This document shows, piece by piece, positions 48,660 to 56,883 of a stretch of 64,000 nucleotides of DNA. The notes below the pieces were generated by a model. That model had not been told where the DNA came from. It worked only from the letters and a program-made list of their open reading frames with translations, and searched no databases. This DNA is from Immundisolibacter cernigliae. GTDB taxonomy: Bacteria > Pseudomonadota > Gammaproteobacteria > Immundisolibacterales > Immundisolibacteraceae. A program made the position numbers and the translations under genes. Each line of letters starts with the position of its first letter. Within the stretch, counting starts at the first letter, position 1. The stretch covers positions 2,108,001 to 2,172,000 of the forward strand of contig NZ_CP014671.1 of NCBI RefSeq assembly GCF_001697225.1, in the 5' to 3' direction.

Positions 48660-49516
48660 TCAGCCGCCCCGCGGCAGGGTGGCGAAGCGGTTCATCTTGG
48701 CGGCCACGGCCTCGGCCAGCGCCGGATCGGGCTGACCCACGCCGCCGCCGGCCGTCCAGCCGCCGTCCACCGGCAGGTTGATGCCGGTCACGAAGCTGGC
48801 CTCGTCCGAGCACAGGTACAGCGCCGCCAGGGCGATATCCATCGGCTGGCCGACCCGGCGGATGAGTGCACTTTTCTCGACCGCTTCGACGAAACCGTCG
48901 CCCAGCAGCGGCCGCGTGGCCGGCGTGTCGATCAGCCCCGGCGACACGGTGTTGACACGAATGTTCAGCGGCGACAGCTCCACCGCCAGGTGCTCGGTCA
49001 TGCGGATCACCGCGGCCTTGGACACGTTATGCACGAAATTGCCCGGCGCGTTGCCCGGCATGGCCGTCGACAGCATGCCGGCGACCGAGCCGGTGTTCAG
49101 GATCACCCCGCCGCCGCGGCGCTTGAACACCGGCAGCGCGTGCTTGACGGCCAGAAAGATCAGCGTCACCTCGTTGGCCAGGTTCCAGTCCCAGTCCTCG
49201 CGGCTGAGCGATTCCACCGTGCCGCCGCGCACGCCGGACGCATTGTTGTAGAGGATGTCGAAGTCGCCGAATTCGGCCACGGCAAACTCCATCCACGCCT
49301 TGACCTGCCCTCGTCGGACAGGTTCAGCGGCTGCATGGACACCATCTGTCCGCCGGCACGACGCACCCTTTCCACGGTTTCCTGCGCCAGCTCGGCTTTC
49401 AGGTCGCAGCCGACCACCCGTGCTCCCTCGGCCGCAAACAGTTGTGCTGCGGCGCGGCCCTGGCCGTCCGCGGTACCGGTGATCAGGGCCACCTTGCCCG
49501 CCAGTCTGCCCGTCAT
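48660..49516 (-). pseudogene. Frameshifted short-chain dehydrogenase
   Basis: SDR whose reading frame is broken. An N-terminal part from ATG 49516 (MTGRLAGKVALITGTADGQG, then GARVVGCDL) runs to SDEG near 49313, where one base is missing and the rest continues in another frame (QVKAWMEFAVAEF, NNAS, to the C-terminus at 48660). The Ser of the catalytic triad is in LNTGSVAG, but the Tyr of YxxxK is His (HNVSK), a change of one base. A GGAGGGG ribosome site precedes the ATG. Either an inactivated gene or a sequencing error; the missing Tyr favours decay. Confidence 0.8.
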
Positions 49517-49546
49517 GGCACCCCCTCCGTTGCTGGTTCTCACCAC

Positions 49547-49582
49547 AAAAAAAGGCCCCGCCGGAACGCCCGACGGGGCCTT
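49547..49582 (-). terminator. Terminator of the ferritin-like gene
   Basis: Minus strand: stem arms AAGGCCCCG and CGGGGCCTT (plus 49574-49582 and 49552-49560) with a 13-base, partly paired loop, followed by a run of seven T. It lies 36 bases after the stop of the ferritin-like gene and before the SDR pseudogene. Confidence 0.85.
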
Positions 49583-49618
49583 GCAATCAAACCATCACGC
49601 AGCGCGCGGGGCGCGTGA

Positions 49619-50449
49619 TTACGCCGCCTGCGAGTAGACGCGAATCGGCTCGATGGCGTCGTTCATCAGTTCCTGACGGATGGCTTCGATCTCGTCGTCG
49701 CTCATCGGGTACAGGAACTGCTCGTTGCGCTGCAGCACTTCCAGATAGCGCATGTGCCGCAGCTCGCGGAACATGTCCTTCAGGTCCACCCCGAAGTCCG
49801 GTGAGTATTCCGCACAGATTTCCGTCAGCTCCTGCGGGCCGTGGCGCAGCTCGTCGATGGCGATGCCCTTTTGCACCTTGGCCGCCTCGCGGAAGAAATC
49901 GTCCACCGGCGGCAGCTGGCTCATCGCCCAGTGCCAGCCGCCCGCGGCGCCCTCGCCGGTGGCGCTGAACACGCGCGCCACCCACGGGTGCTTGCCCTTG
50001 GCGTAGGCGCCCATGTTGGCGATGTAGTTGAAGTTGGCCGGCCAGCGGTCCCGTTGCGCCAGCATCGGGCCGTCGGCCTCGATGCCGTTGGGGCCCAGAT
50101 TGGCCAGCACGTAGCTGTAGATATGGTCGACCGGGATCGGCGCGTCCTTGCCGATGGTGCGGTTCAGCAGGTTGTAGTAGCCCTGGTAGTGGGCGACCTC
50201 TTCCTTGATGGTCTGGAATTTCTCGTCCATGTCGCGACCGTCCAGGCCGGCGCGGATGGCGGCCTTGCCAAGGTCGGCATGCAGCAGGATGGCGCCAAAT
50301 TCCTTGCCCATCTGGATGCACAGCCAGTTCATGTCGCGCTCGGGCGTTCGGCGGGCGGCATAGGCGTCGACCACTTTCTTCACGGCGGCGGTGCCCTGCT
50401 CCAGGATGCGGATGATTTCCTGCTCGATCTGCTGTTTGGTGTAGCTCAT
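49619..50449 (-). CDS. Ferritin-like, probable diiron protein
   Basis: A 276-residue, mostly helical soluble protein with two ExxH motifs, Glu84-His87 in KEEVAHYQGYY and Glu200-His203 in DELRHGPQE, plus Glu50 in KEFGAILL, all hallmarks of a ferritin-like diiron four-helix bundle. A fourth carboxylate helix is not clear. No known family was recognised; diiron oxygenases, desaturases and rubrerythrins share the pattern. It diverges from the Rieske oxygenase gene with a 221-base spacer. AAGGGG ribosome site before the ATG. Function unknown. Confidence 0.75.
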   Translation of the reverse strand: MSYTKQQIEQEIIRILEQGTAAVKKVVDAYAARRTPERDMNWLCIQMGKEFGAILLHADLGKAAIRAGLDGRDMDEKFQTIKEEVAHYQGYYNLLNRTIGKDAPIPVDHIYSYVLANLGPNGIEADGPMLAQRDRWPANFNYIANMGAYAKGKHPWVARVFSATGEGAAGGWHWAMSQLPPVDDFFREAAKVQKGIAIDELRHGPQELTEICAEYSPDFGVDLKDMFRELRHMRYLEVLQRNEQFLYPMSDDEIEAIRQELMNDAIEPIRVYSQAA

Positions 50450-50532
50450 GGTCGTTTCCCCTTGACTCGTGGACGAGGTTGCCGGCCGCCCGGCGCGTTG
50501 AGTGGGCCATGCTGCCCTTGGCCGGGCACCAC

Positions 50533-50620
50533 GTCAACGGGCGTTCGGTTGGAGCCGGCGCCTTGCATGTTGACGGCCGTCAAGGCGCGCCGGTCCCCGC
50601 TGTCCAGAATGCCGGTCAAC
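50533..50620. promoter_or_regulatory. Operator-like palindrome in divergent spacer
   Basis: TTGACGGCCGTCAA at 50570-50583 is a perfect 14-base palindrome. Further GTCAAC half-sites lie at 50533-50538 and 50615-50620. The cluster sits between the ferritin-like and Rieske oxygenase genes, where a LysR-, AraC- or GntR-type regulator could act on both. No -10/-35 pair was convincing. Confidence 0.4.
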
Positions 50621-50670
50621 GAGCCTGCAAGGCTCCGGGCAAACAGCTTTCGCACGCGAGGAGATCGCCA

Positions 50671-52014
50671 ATGGACGCACGCAGCAGCGCCGGCACCGTG
50701 AATCTGGCTGGGTATCTGGACGACCGGGTCGAGGCCGGCGTGGTGCGGGTGGACCGCTCCATCTTCACCGACCCGGAAATCTTCGAGCTCGAAATGGAGC
50801 GCATCTGGGAAGGCAACTGGATTTATCTGGCCCACGAGAGCCAGATCCCGAACCCGAACGACTTCATGACCCTGTTCATGGGTCGCCAGCCGGTGATCCT
50901 GGTGCGCAGCCCGGAAGGCGAGGTCAACGCCTTCATCAATGCCTGCGGACACCGCGGCACCACGCTGGTGCGCGAAGTGCGCGGCAACCGGGCCGACTAC
51001 AGCTGCCCCTTCCACGGCTGGGTGTTCGACACCCGCGGCGATGCCAAGGTGGTGTTCAAGGAAGACGGCGCCGGCTACCCGGACTGTTTCGACAAGAAGA
51101 ACTACGGCCTGACGAAAGTGCCGCAGGTCAAGAGCTACCGCGGCTTCATCTTCGGCAGCCTGAACGCCGACGTGCTGCCACTGGAACAGCACCTGGGACC
51201 GGCCACGGCCTGCATCGACCTGCTGGCCGACCAGAGCCCGCAAGGCCTCGAGATCCTGAAGGGCTCGTCCACCTACACCTTCAGGGGCAACTGGAAGATC
51301 CAGGCCGAGAACGGCGTCGACGGCTACCACCTGTACGCCACGCACGGCAATTACGTGATGACCACCGAGCACCGGCGCAAGCTGCGTGGCGACGCCGACC
51401 CGGTCAAGGCCATGCAGGTCGGCGGCATCGACAAGAAAAAGGGCGGCTTCTTCGACCTGGGCCACGGCCACGTCATGCTGTGGGGCGATTTCCCGAACCC
51501 CACCGACCGGCCCAACTTCAGCCAGCTGGCAGCGTACACCGAAAAATTCGGCGCCCAGAAGGCGCACTGGATGGTGGCGCGCCTGCGCAACCTGCTGCTG
51601 TATCCGAACGTGTTCGTGATGGATCAGACCTCGACGCAGATTCGCGTGTTCCGGCCCATTTCGGTCGACGAGACCGAGGTCACCATCTACGGCATCGCGC
51701 CGCGGGGCGAGTCGGCCAAGGACCGCAGCCACCGCATCCGCCAGTGGGAGGACTTCTTCAACGCCTCGGGCATGGCCACGCCGGACGACATCATGGAATT
51801 CACGCAAAGCCAGATCGCCTACAAGGCCAAGGCGGCGCGTTGGAACGACGTCTCGCGCGGCCTCAAGCACGTGCACTTCAACGAACCGAACGAGGAAGCC
51901 GCCTCGCTGGGCATCCAGGTGCAGTCCTTCGGCACCAGGCTGGAGGACGAGGGAATCATGGCCGCCCAGCACCGCTGGTGGCTGGAAACCCTGACCCACG
52001 GCCCGCAAGGCTGA
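50671..52014 (+). CDS. Aromatic-ring-hydroxylating dioxygenase, alpha subunit (BenA-like)
   Basis: Catalytic subunit of a Rieske non-haem iron oxygenase, 447 residues, similar in layout to benzoate/toluate dioxygenase. The Rieske site is Cys92-Gly-His94 and Cys112-x2-His115 (CPFHGW). The mononuclear iron site is His220 and His225 in DGYHLYATH, with bridging Asp217 and a probable Asp318 ligand in PNVFVMDQT. GAGGAG ribosome site before the ATG at 50671; an upstream extension is rejected as non-homologous. The beta subunit follows after 26 bases. Substrate is not predicted. Confidence 0.92.
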   Translation: MDARSSAGTVNLAGYLDDRVEAGVVRVDRSIFTDPEIFELEMERIWEGNWIYLAHESQIPNPNDFMTLFMGRQPVILVRSPEGEVNAFINACGHRGTTLVREVRGNRADYSCPFHGWVFDTRGDAKVVFKEDGAGYPDCFDKKNYGLTKVPQVKSYRGFIFGSLNADVLPLEQHLGPATACIDLLADQSPQGLEILKGSSTYTFRGNWKIQAENGVDGYHLYATHGNYVMTTEHRRKLRGDADPVKAMQVGGIDKKKGGFFDLGHGHVMLWGDFPNPTDRPNFSQLAAYTEKFGAQKAHWMVARLRNLLLYPNVFVMDQTSTQIRVFRPISVDETEVTIYGIAPRGESAKDRSHRIRQWEDFFNASGMATPDDIMEFTQSQIAYKAKAARWNDVSRGLKHVHFNEPNEEAASLGIQVQSFGTRLEDEGIMAAQHRWWLETLTHGPQG

Positions 52015-52040
52015 CCGCCGCCACACGCCAGGACACGATC

Positions 52041-52532
52041 ATGAAGCAAGACATCACGCAGGCCTGCGCCGACCTGCTCTACACCGAGGCGCGGCGCCTC
52101 GACCAGCGCGACTGGGACGGCTGGCTGGACCTGTACCTGCCCGAAGCGAGCTTCTGGATCCCGATGTGGGACACCGAATACGAGTTGACCACCGACCCGC
52201 AAAGCCAGCTGTCGCTGATGTGGTACGGCGACCGCACGGGGCTGGAAGACCGCGTGTTTCGCATCCGCACCGGCATGTCATCGGCCTCGGTGCCGCTGCC
52301 GCGCACGGTGCACCAGATCAGCAACATCCTGACCGAGCCGCAAGGCGACGGCGACATCATGGTCTATTCCAACTGCCAGACCATGAGCTACCGGCACAAG
52401 ACCATCGACAACTTCTACTGCCACTACGAGCACCGGCTGCGGCCGGTGGCCGGCACGCTCAAGATCATCGCCAAGAAGATCATCGTCGCCAACGACCTGA
52501 TCCGCGACGTGATGGATTTCTACCGGGTCTGA
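52041..52532 (+). CDS. Aromatic-ring-hydroxylating dioxygenase, beta subunit
   Basis: Small structural subunit, 163 residues, of the alpha3beta3 oxygenase with the SnoaL-like fold: LYTEARRLDQRDWDGWLDLYL at the N-terminus and DRVFRIRTGMSSASVPLPRT in the middle. Typical features of BenB/XylY-like subunits are visible, including the PLPRTVHQISN segment. No reductase gene follows; the nearest possible electron carrier is the Rieske ferredoxin 5.4 kb away. Confidence 0.9.
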   Translation: MKQDITQACADLLYTEARRLDQRDWDGWLDLYLPEASFWIPMWDTEYELTTDPQSQLSLMWYGDRTGLEDRVFRIRTGMSSASVPLPRTVHQISNILTEPQGDGDIMVYSNCQTMSYRHKTIDNFYCHYEHRLRPVAGTLKIIAKKIIVANDLIRDVMDFYRV

Positions 52533-52597
52533 TCGCGCAGGGACGCGCTGCCAAAGTCGGGCTGCAAGCTGCTGCTTTTGTGAGCCCTTGGAACACC

Positions 52598-52650
52598 GTG
52601 GGAGCCCGGCTATGCCGGGCGATCATCGCGCAGCGAAGCTGCGCTCCCAC
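52598..52650. repeat. REP-like element with nested hairpins
   Basis: Terminal arms GTGGGAGC (52598-52605) and GCTCCCAC (52643-52650) enclose two hairpins: GCCCGGC-TAT-GCCGGGC (52604-52620) and GCGCAGC-GAA-GCTGCGC (52628-52644), separated by GATCATC. The first hairpin with GATCATC is repeated at 14731-14754. Typical of REP/BIME elements in intergenic regions. Confidence 0.8.
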
Positions 52651-52690
52651 AAGGTTTTCGGTGGCGGGCGCCCGCAAATCCAGGATGGAT

Positions 52691-52960
52691 TTATTCGGCG
52701 CTTCCCTGGCGGCCGGCGCGGCGACGCCAACCCCGCCACAGGCCAACTGCGCTGATGGCGAGCCAGAAAATCTCGATGATGACCGACGACAGGTTGAAGT
52801 TGACCGTCAGCGACACCAGCAGCAGCACGGCGCCGACGGCGTTGCAGGCCGAATACGCCACGCCCTGGCTGTCGATGCGGCCAAGCTGCAGGCCAAGGTA
52901 GCTGGCGAGCACCAGCAGCACGCCAAGATTGCCGACCGCGTCGGCCCAGCCGTAAGTCAT
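52691..52960 (-). CDS. Small membrane protein, CBU_0592 family
   Basis: Protein of 89 residues with three predicted membrane helices and an N-terminal segment GWADAVGNLGVLLVLASYLG, then ACNAVGAVLLLVSLTVNFNLS and EIFWLAISAVGLWRGW. The pattern matches the CBU_0592-type family, of unknown function. AAGGGA ribosome site before the ATG at 52960. Its last codons fall in the repeat-like sequence before 52690. Confidence 0.75.
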   Translation of the reverse strand: MTYGWADAVGNLGVLLVLASYLGLQLGRIDSQGVAYSACNAVGAVLLLVSLTVNFNLSSVIIEIFWLAISAVGLWRGWRRRAGRQGSAE

Positions 52961-52983
52961 GTCGTTCCCTTCGGAAGTGCTGA

Positions 52984-53124
52984 AAAATGCCATCCCTGGC
53001 ATTTTCCGCTCGCCTCGGCGCGGTACACGCCCGCGCCGGGCTCCATGAAGCAAGCACTTCGTGCTTGCTTCATGTCGGGGCATCCTGCCCCGGACGGAAA
53101 GCGCTGAATAAATCAGCGCTTTCC
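52984..53124. repeat. Cluster of three palindromes
   Basis: Three perfect inverted repeats: AAAATGCCA-TCCC-TGGCATTTT (52984-53005), CATGAAGCAAGCAC-TTC-GTGCTTGCTTCATG (53044-53074) and GGAAAGCGCTGA-ATAAA-TCAGCGCTTTCC (53096-53124). The last one overlaps the C-terminal codons of the downstream permease gene. A related GGAAGCGCC-GAATAAATCC sequence lies near 52689. Function is unknown. Confidence 0.75.
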
Positions 53125-53906
53125 TTGGGATCAAGCCGTCGGCGCAGGTTCTCGCCCAGCACGCTGATGGCGTAGATGACCGCCACCAGGGCGGCGCCCG
53201 GCAGCAGCAGGTAATGCGGCGCCACCAGCAGGTAGCGGGCGCCCTCGCGGATGAGGCCGCCCCAGGACGCCTGCGGCGGCTGCACGCCGAGTCCCAGAAA
53301 CGACAGCCCGGCCTCGGCGGTGATGGCCCCCGCGCTGGCCAGCACCGCCTCGACCAGCAGCGGCGCCGCCAGCAGCGGCAGCAGGTGCCGGCCAAGGATG
53401 CGCATGTGCCCGCAGCCGAGCGCCACCGCCGCCGCCACGTGATCGGCGCGCCGCAGCGCCAGCACCTGGGCGCGGGTCAGGCGCGCAAAGCCAACCCAGC
53501 CGACGCTGACCAGTGCGATCACCACGTTGTCGATGCCCGGCCCCAGCAATCCGGCCAGCAGCAGGGCCAGCAGCAGCCCCGGAAAGGCCAGCACCAGATC
53601 CGTCACCCAGCGCAGGCAGCGGTCCGGCCAGCCGCCGAGATACCCGCCGGCCAGCCCGGCCGCGATGCCCAGCAGCGCCTGGCCTGCCACCACCTGCACC
53701 ATCACCGCCAGCGACACCTGCGATCCGGCCAGCAGGCGATCGAGCAGCGGCCGGCCGAGCTCGTCGCAGCCCAGCCAGGCACCCGGCAGCAGCGTCGGGG
53801 CCTGCAGCACCCGGTCCAGCCGCGGCGTGTCCGGATCCAGACCCAGCCATGGCGCCAGCAGCGACAGCGCCAGCCAGGCGCCCAGCACTGCAACGGCCCC
53901 TCTCAC
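53070..53906 (-). CDS. Peptide ABC transporter permease (DppC/OppC-like)
   Basis: Inner-membrane permease of the BPD-transport family, 278 residues with six predicted helices. The conserved cytoplasmic EAA loop is AAAVALGCGHMRILGRHLLP. It overlaps the DppB-like gene by 4 bases. The C-terminal end (about the last 20 residues) reads into the palindrome cluster and resembles no family member, so the native stop may have been altered by the repeat. Confidence 0.88.
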   Translation of the reverse strand: MRGAVAVLGAWLALSLLAPWLGLDPDTPRLDRVLQAPTLLPGAWLGCDELGRPLLDRLLAGSQVSLAVMVQVVAGQALLGIAAGLAGGYLGGWPDRCLRWVTDLVLAFPGLLLALLLAGLLGPGIDNVVIALVSVGWVGFARLTRAQVLALRRADHVAAAVALGCGHMRILGRHLLPLLAAPLLVEAVLASAGAITAEAGLSFLGLGVQPPQASWGGLIREGARYLLVAPHYLLLPGAALVAVIYAISVLGENLRRRLDPKESADLFSAFRPGQDAPT

Positions 53907-54820
53907 GGCCGGCGCACGCGCGGGTCGATCCAGCCGTAGGCCAGCTCCGTCAGGCCGTTGACCAGCACGTACACGCCGGCGATCAGCAGCACGCAGCCCT
54001 GCACCAGCGGGTAGTCACGGGCGCCGATCGCCTCCACCGTCAGCGCACCCAGGCCCGGCCAGGCGAACACCGTCTCGGTGATCACCGCCCCGCCCAGCAG
54101 TGCCCCGACCTGCAAACCGAACACCGTGGCCACCGGCAGCAGCGCATTGCGCACGCCGTGCCGCCACAGTACCTGGCCCGGCGGCAGGCCCTTGGCGCGA
54201 GCGGTGCGCACGTGCTCGGCGGCCAGCGTCTCGGTCAGATTGGCCGCCAGCTGGCGCGCCAGCGTGGCCGCCAGGCCGAGCGCCAGCGTCAGTGCCGGCA
54301 ACGCGAGCGATGCCAGGCCCTCCCGCCCGGCCACCGGCAGCCAGCCCAGCCGCACCGCAAACAGCAGGATCAGCAGCGGCCCGAACCAGAAGCCCGGCAG
54401 CGCCAGGCCCAGCAGCGTCAGCGTGCCGGCCAGGCGCCCCGCCAGCCGGCCGGCGCGCAGCGCCATGACGATCCCCAGCGGCAGCGCCAGCACCACGGCC
54501 AGCGCCAGCGCGGCACCGGCCAGCTCCAGCGTGGCCGGCAGACGGCCGCCGATCAGGGTCGTCACCGGCTCGTGATAGCGCAGCGACTGCCCAAGATCCA
54601 GCCGCGCCAGCCCGCGCAGGTAATCGCCAAGCTGCACCGGCAGCGGCCGGTCGAGTCCGAGCTGGGCCACCAGCGCCGCGCGGTCGGCGCCGCTGGCGCG
54701 CTCGCCGAGCATCACTTCCACCGGATCGCCCGGCAGCACGCGCACCAGCAGAAACACCGTCACCAGCACCGCCAGCACCGTGCCGGCGGTGGCGGCCAGC
54801 TGGCGCAGCAGGCGGCTCAC
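53903..54820 (-). CDS. Peptide ABC transporter permease (DppB/OppB-like)
   Basis: Inner-membrane permease, 305 residues, with MLGERASGADRAALVAQLGLD and the EAA-type loop TARAKGLPPGQVLWRHGVRN, both of OppB type. The GTG start at 54820 overlaps the stop of the L,D-transpeptidase gene (GTGA). An open frame continues upstream but without similarity. No ATP-binding subunit is coded nearby, so a shared ATPase elsewhere is required. Confidence 0.9.
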   Translation of the reverse strand: MSRLLRQLAATAGTVLAVLVTVFLLVRVLPGDPVEVMLGERASGADRAALVAQLGLDRPLPVQLGDYLRGLARLDLGQSLRYHEPVTTLIGGRLPATLELAGAALALAVVLALPLGIVMALRAGRLAGRLAGTLTLLGLALPGFWFGPLLILLFAVRLGWLPVAGREGLASLALPALTLALGLAATLARQLAANLTETLAAEHVRTARAKGLPPGQVLWRHGVRNALLPVATVFGLQVGALLGGAVITETVFAWPGLGALTVEAIGARDYPLVQGCVLLIAGVYVLVNGLTELAYGWIDPRVRRP

Positions 54821-55296
54821 TCCACCAGGTCCACCGGCGTGCCGGCCGGCGTCAGCTCGAACAACCGCAACAGGTCGGCGTTGCCCATGCGCACGCAGCC
54901 CTTGGAGCCAGGCACGCCCAGCGGCGTGGTGTCCGGCGTGCCGTGGATGTAGATGTAGCGCCGCAGGGTGTCGACCTCGCCCAGCCGGTTGCGACCGACT
55001 TCGCAGCCGGACAACCACAGGATGCGCGTCAGGATCCAGTCCCGGCCCGGGTGCTGCGCCGCCAGCTGCGGGCTGTAGACCTCGCCGGTCCAGCGCCGGC
55101 CGACGAACACCGCCCCCAGCGGCGCGCCGGCGCCGATTCTGGCGCGCACCACATGGCGTCCGCGCGGCGTCTGGAAGCTGCCGAAGCGCTCGCCCAGGCC
55201 GGCGGCGGCGGTCGACACCGGCGCCGCCAGCAGCAGCTCGCCGTCCTGGCGCAGCTCCAGCCACTGGCGGGCAAGGTCAATGCGGATGTCGGGCAT
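54817..55296 (-). CDS. L,D-transpeptidase (YkuD) without signal peptide
   Basis: YkuD-fold peptidoglycan cross-linking enzyme or murein-peptide-modifying enzyme. The 159 residues end in the active-site block, with His118 (YIHGTPDT), then SKGCVRM with Cys134. Unusually no signal peptide or membrane helix is visible. It is in the same frame as the binding-protein gene just upstream, separated by one UAG stop and two codons. Neighbours suggest a role in handling murein peptides. The ATG has no clear ribosome site. Confidence 0.87.
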   Translation of the reverse strand: MPDIRIDLARQWLELRQDGELLLAAPVSTAAAGLGERFGSFQTPRGRHVVRARIGAGAPLGAVFVGRRWTGEVYSPQLAAQHPGRDWILTRILWLSGCEVGRNRLGEVDTLRRYIYIHGTPDTTPLGVPGSKGCVRMGNADLLRLFELTPAGTPVDLVE

Positions 55297-55300
55297 TTGT

Positions 55301-55322
55301 GCCTACAGGGGGCCTACAGGGG
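55301..55322. repeat. 11-bp tandem duplication at gene end
   Basis: Two copies of GCCTACAGGGG in tandem. The first copy carries the stop codon of the binding-protein gene. Because 11 is not a multiple of three, the duplication changes the reading frame at the end of that gene. Confidence 0.8.
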
Positions 55323-56823
55323 GCGGGTCGGTGAATTCGAGGGCATCCCAGGCGCCGTCCGGGCGCAGCGCGTAGCCGCGCAGGCCGGCGCGGGCGACCG
55401 CGACATTATCCTCGTACCACAGCGGCACGTAGGGCAGCTGGGCGTGGATGGCCAGCTGCGCCTGCCGGTACAGATCGACCTGCGCGGCGCCCTGTGCCTG
55501 CGCCGCCGCATCCAGCAGCGCGTCCACCGGCGGACTCATGAAGCGGCCGCGATTGGCGCCGGCCGGCGGCAGCGAGGCGCTGTGAAAAAGCTGGCGCAGC
55601 ACCTCCGGCTGGGTGATGCCGACCCAGGCCAGCGAGTAGAGCTGAAAGCGCCCGGCCCGGATGTCGCCGAAAAAACTGCCCCACTCGTTGCTTTGCACGC
55701 GCACGCGGATGCCGACCGCGGCCAGTTGCGCCTGGATGGCGGTAGCGATGCGCAGGCGCAGCGGATCGGTCGAGGTCTTGTACACGAGGCGCGGCTGCGT
55801 GTGTCCGGCCTGCGCCAGCAGCCGGCGCGCCAGGGCCGGATCGTGTGCGTACTGCGGCAGCACGGCGGCGGCGTAGTGCCCCGGCGGCAGCACGCTGCCG
55901 GCCAGCCGCGCCGCGCCGCCCAGCAGATGGCGGACGATCGCCTCGCGGTCGATGGCATGCGCCACCGCCTGGCGCACGCGCAGGTCGCCGGTCACCGGAT
56001 CGGCCAGGTTGAAACCCAGATAGTGGTAACTGCTGCCCGGCGCGCGGCTGAGCTGCATGCCCGGCCGCCCGGCCAGATACGTCAGCAGCTCCGGCGGCAG
56101 GTCGTTCTGCAGCAGGTCCAGTTCGCCACGCAGGAGCTTGAGAACCCGCACGGTCGGGTCCGGCACCACCCGGAATTCCACTGCCAGGCCATCGCGCCGG
56201 CGCTGCAGCCGTATCCGGTCCGCACTGAGCTCCCGCAGCGCGAACGGCCCGCTGCCGTCGTAGTGACAGGGCGGCACGGTCCGCACGCCAGGCGCGGCGC
56301 ATCGAGCCGGCGCAATGCCCAGCGTCAGGCGCGCCGGGAACAGCGGATCGGGCCGGCTCAGGGTGAAATCGATTTGGCCGGGCGCGACTTCATCCACCGC
56401 CTCCAGCGCGCCCAGCTCCGATCGTAGCGGCGAGGCGCCACCCGCATTCGACCCCACCCCGAGCACCGCCCGGTAGGTCGCCACCACATCCGCGGCCGTC
56501 AAGGGCGCGCCGTCCGTGAAGTCCGGGCGCGGCTCGCGCAGCGTGAAGCGCCAGCGCAGGGCGTCCAGTTGCTGCCAGTCGGCCGCCGCCGGCCGCGGTC
56601 GGTAGTCGGCATCCAGCTCGACCAGGCGCGAGTAGACCAGCCGCGCCAGGCGCGCAGAGGCCGCATCCGCCGCGCGCCGCGGGTCGATGTCCAGCACCGG
56701 CTGAGCCAGACCGACGCGCAGGGGTGGCTGCTCGGGCGCCACCCGCGGCCCGCAGCCGGCCAGCAACAGGCACAGCAGCGCTATCGGCCCGCGTTGACGC
56801 ACGCGCCGGCCGGCCGCCATCAT
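55303..56823 (-). CDS. Peptide ABC transporter substrate-binding lipoprotein
   Basis: Periplasmic extracytoplasmic solute-binding protein (SBP_bac_5/OppA-DppA type), 506 residues. The lipobox LLLAGC near residue 24 marks a lipoprotein. Domains include [35 protein letters not shown] (characteristic), and [20 protein letters not shown]. Two start ATGs lie adjacent at 56823 and 56820. First gene of the four-gene operon with the L,D-transpeptidase and two permeases, pointing to peptide or murein-peptide import. Confidence 0.9.
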   Translation of the reverse strand: MMAAGRRVRQRGPIALLCLLLAGCGPRVAPEQPPLRVGLAQPVLDIDPRRAADAASARLARLVYSRLVELDADYRPRPAAADWQQLDALRWRFTLREPRPDFTDGAPLTAADVVATYRAVLGVGSNAGGASPLRSELGALEAVDEVAPGQIDFTLSRPDPLFPARLTLGIAPARCAAPGVRTVPPCHYDGSGPFALRELSADRIRLQRRRDGLAVEFRVVPDPTVRVLKLLRGELDLLQNDLPPELLTYLAGRPGMQLSRAPGSSYHYLGFNLADPVTGDLRVRQAVAHAIDREAIVRHLLGGAARLAGSVLPPGHYAAAVLPQYAHDPALARRLLAQAGHTQPRLVYKTSTDPLRLRIATAIQAQLAAVGIRVRVQSNEWGSFFGDIRAGRFQLYSLAWVGITQPEVLRQLFHSASLPPAGANRGRFMSPPVDALLDAAAQAQGAAQVDLYRQAQLAIHAQLPYVPLWYEDNVAVARAGLRGYALRPDGAWDALEFTDPPPVGPL

Positions 56824-56883
56824 GCCGAACGGCCCGCGTCCGGCCACGCCCGGCGTCCCGCACCAACTCCGTCGAGGAATTCC

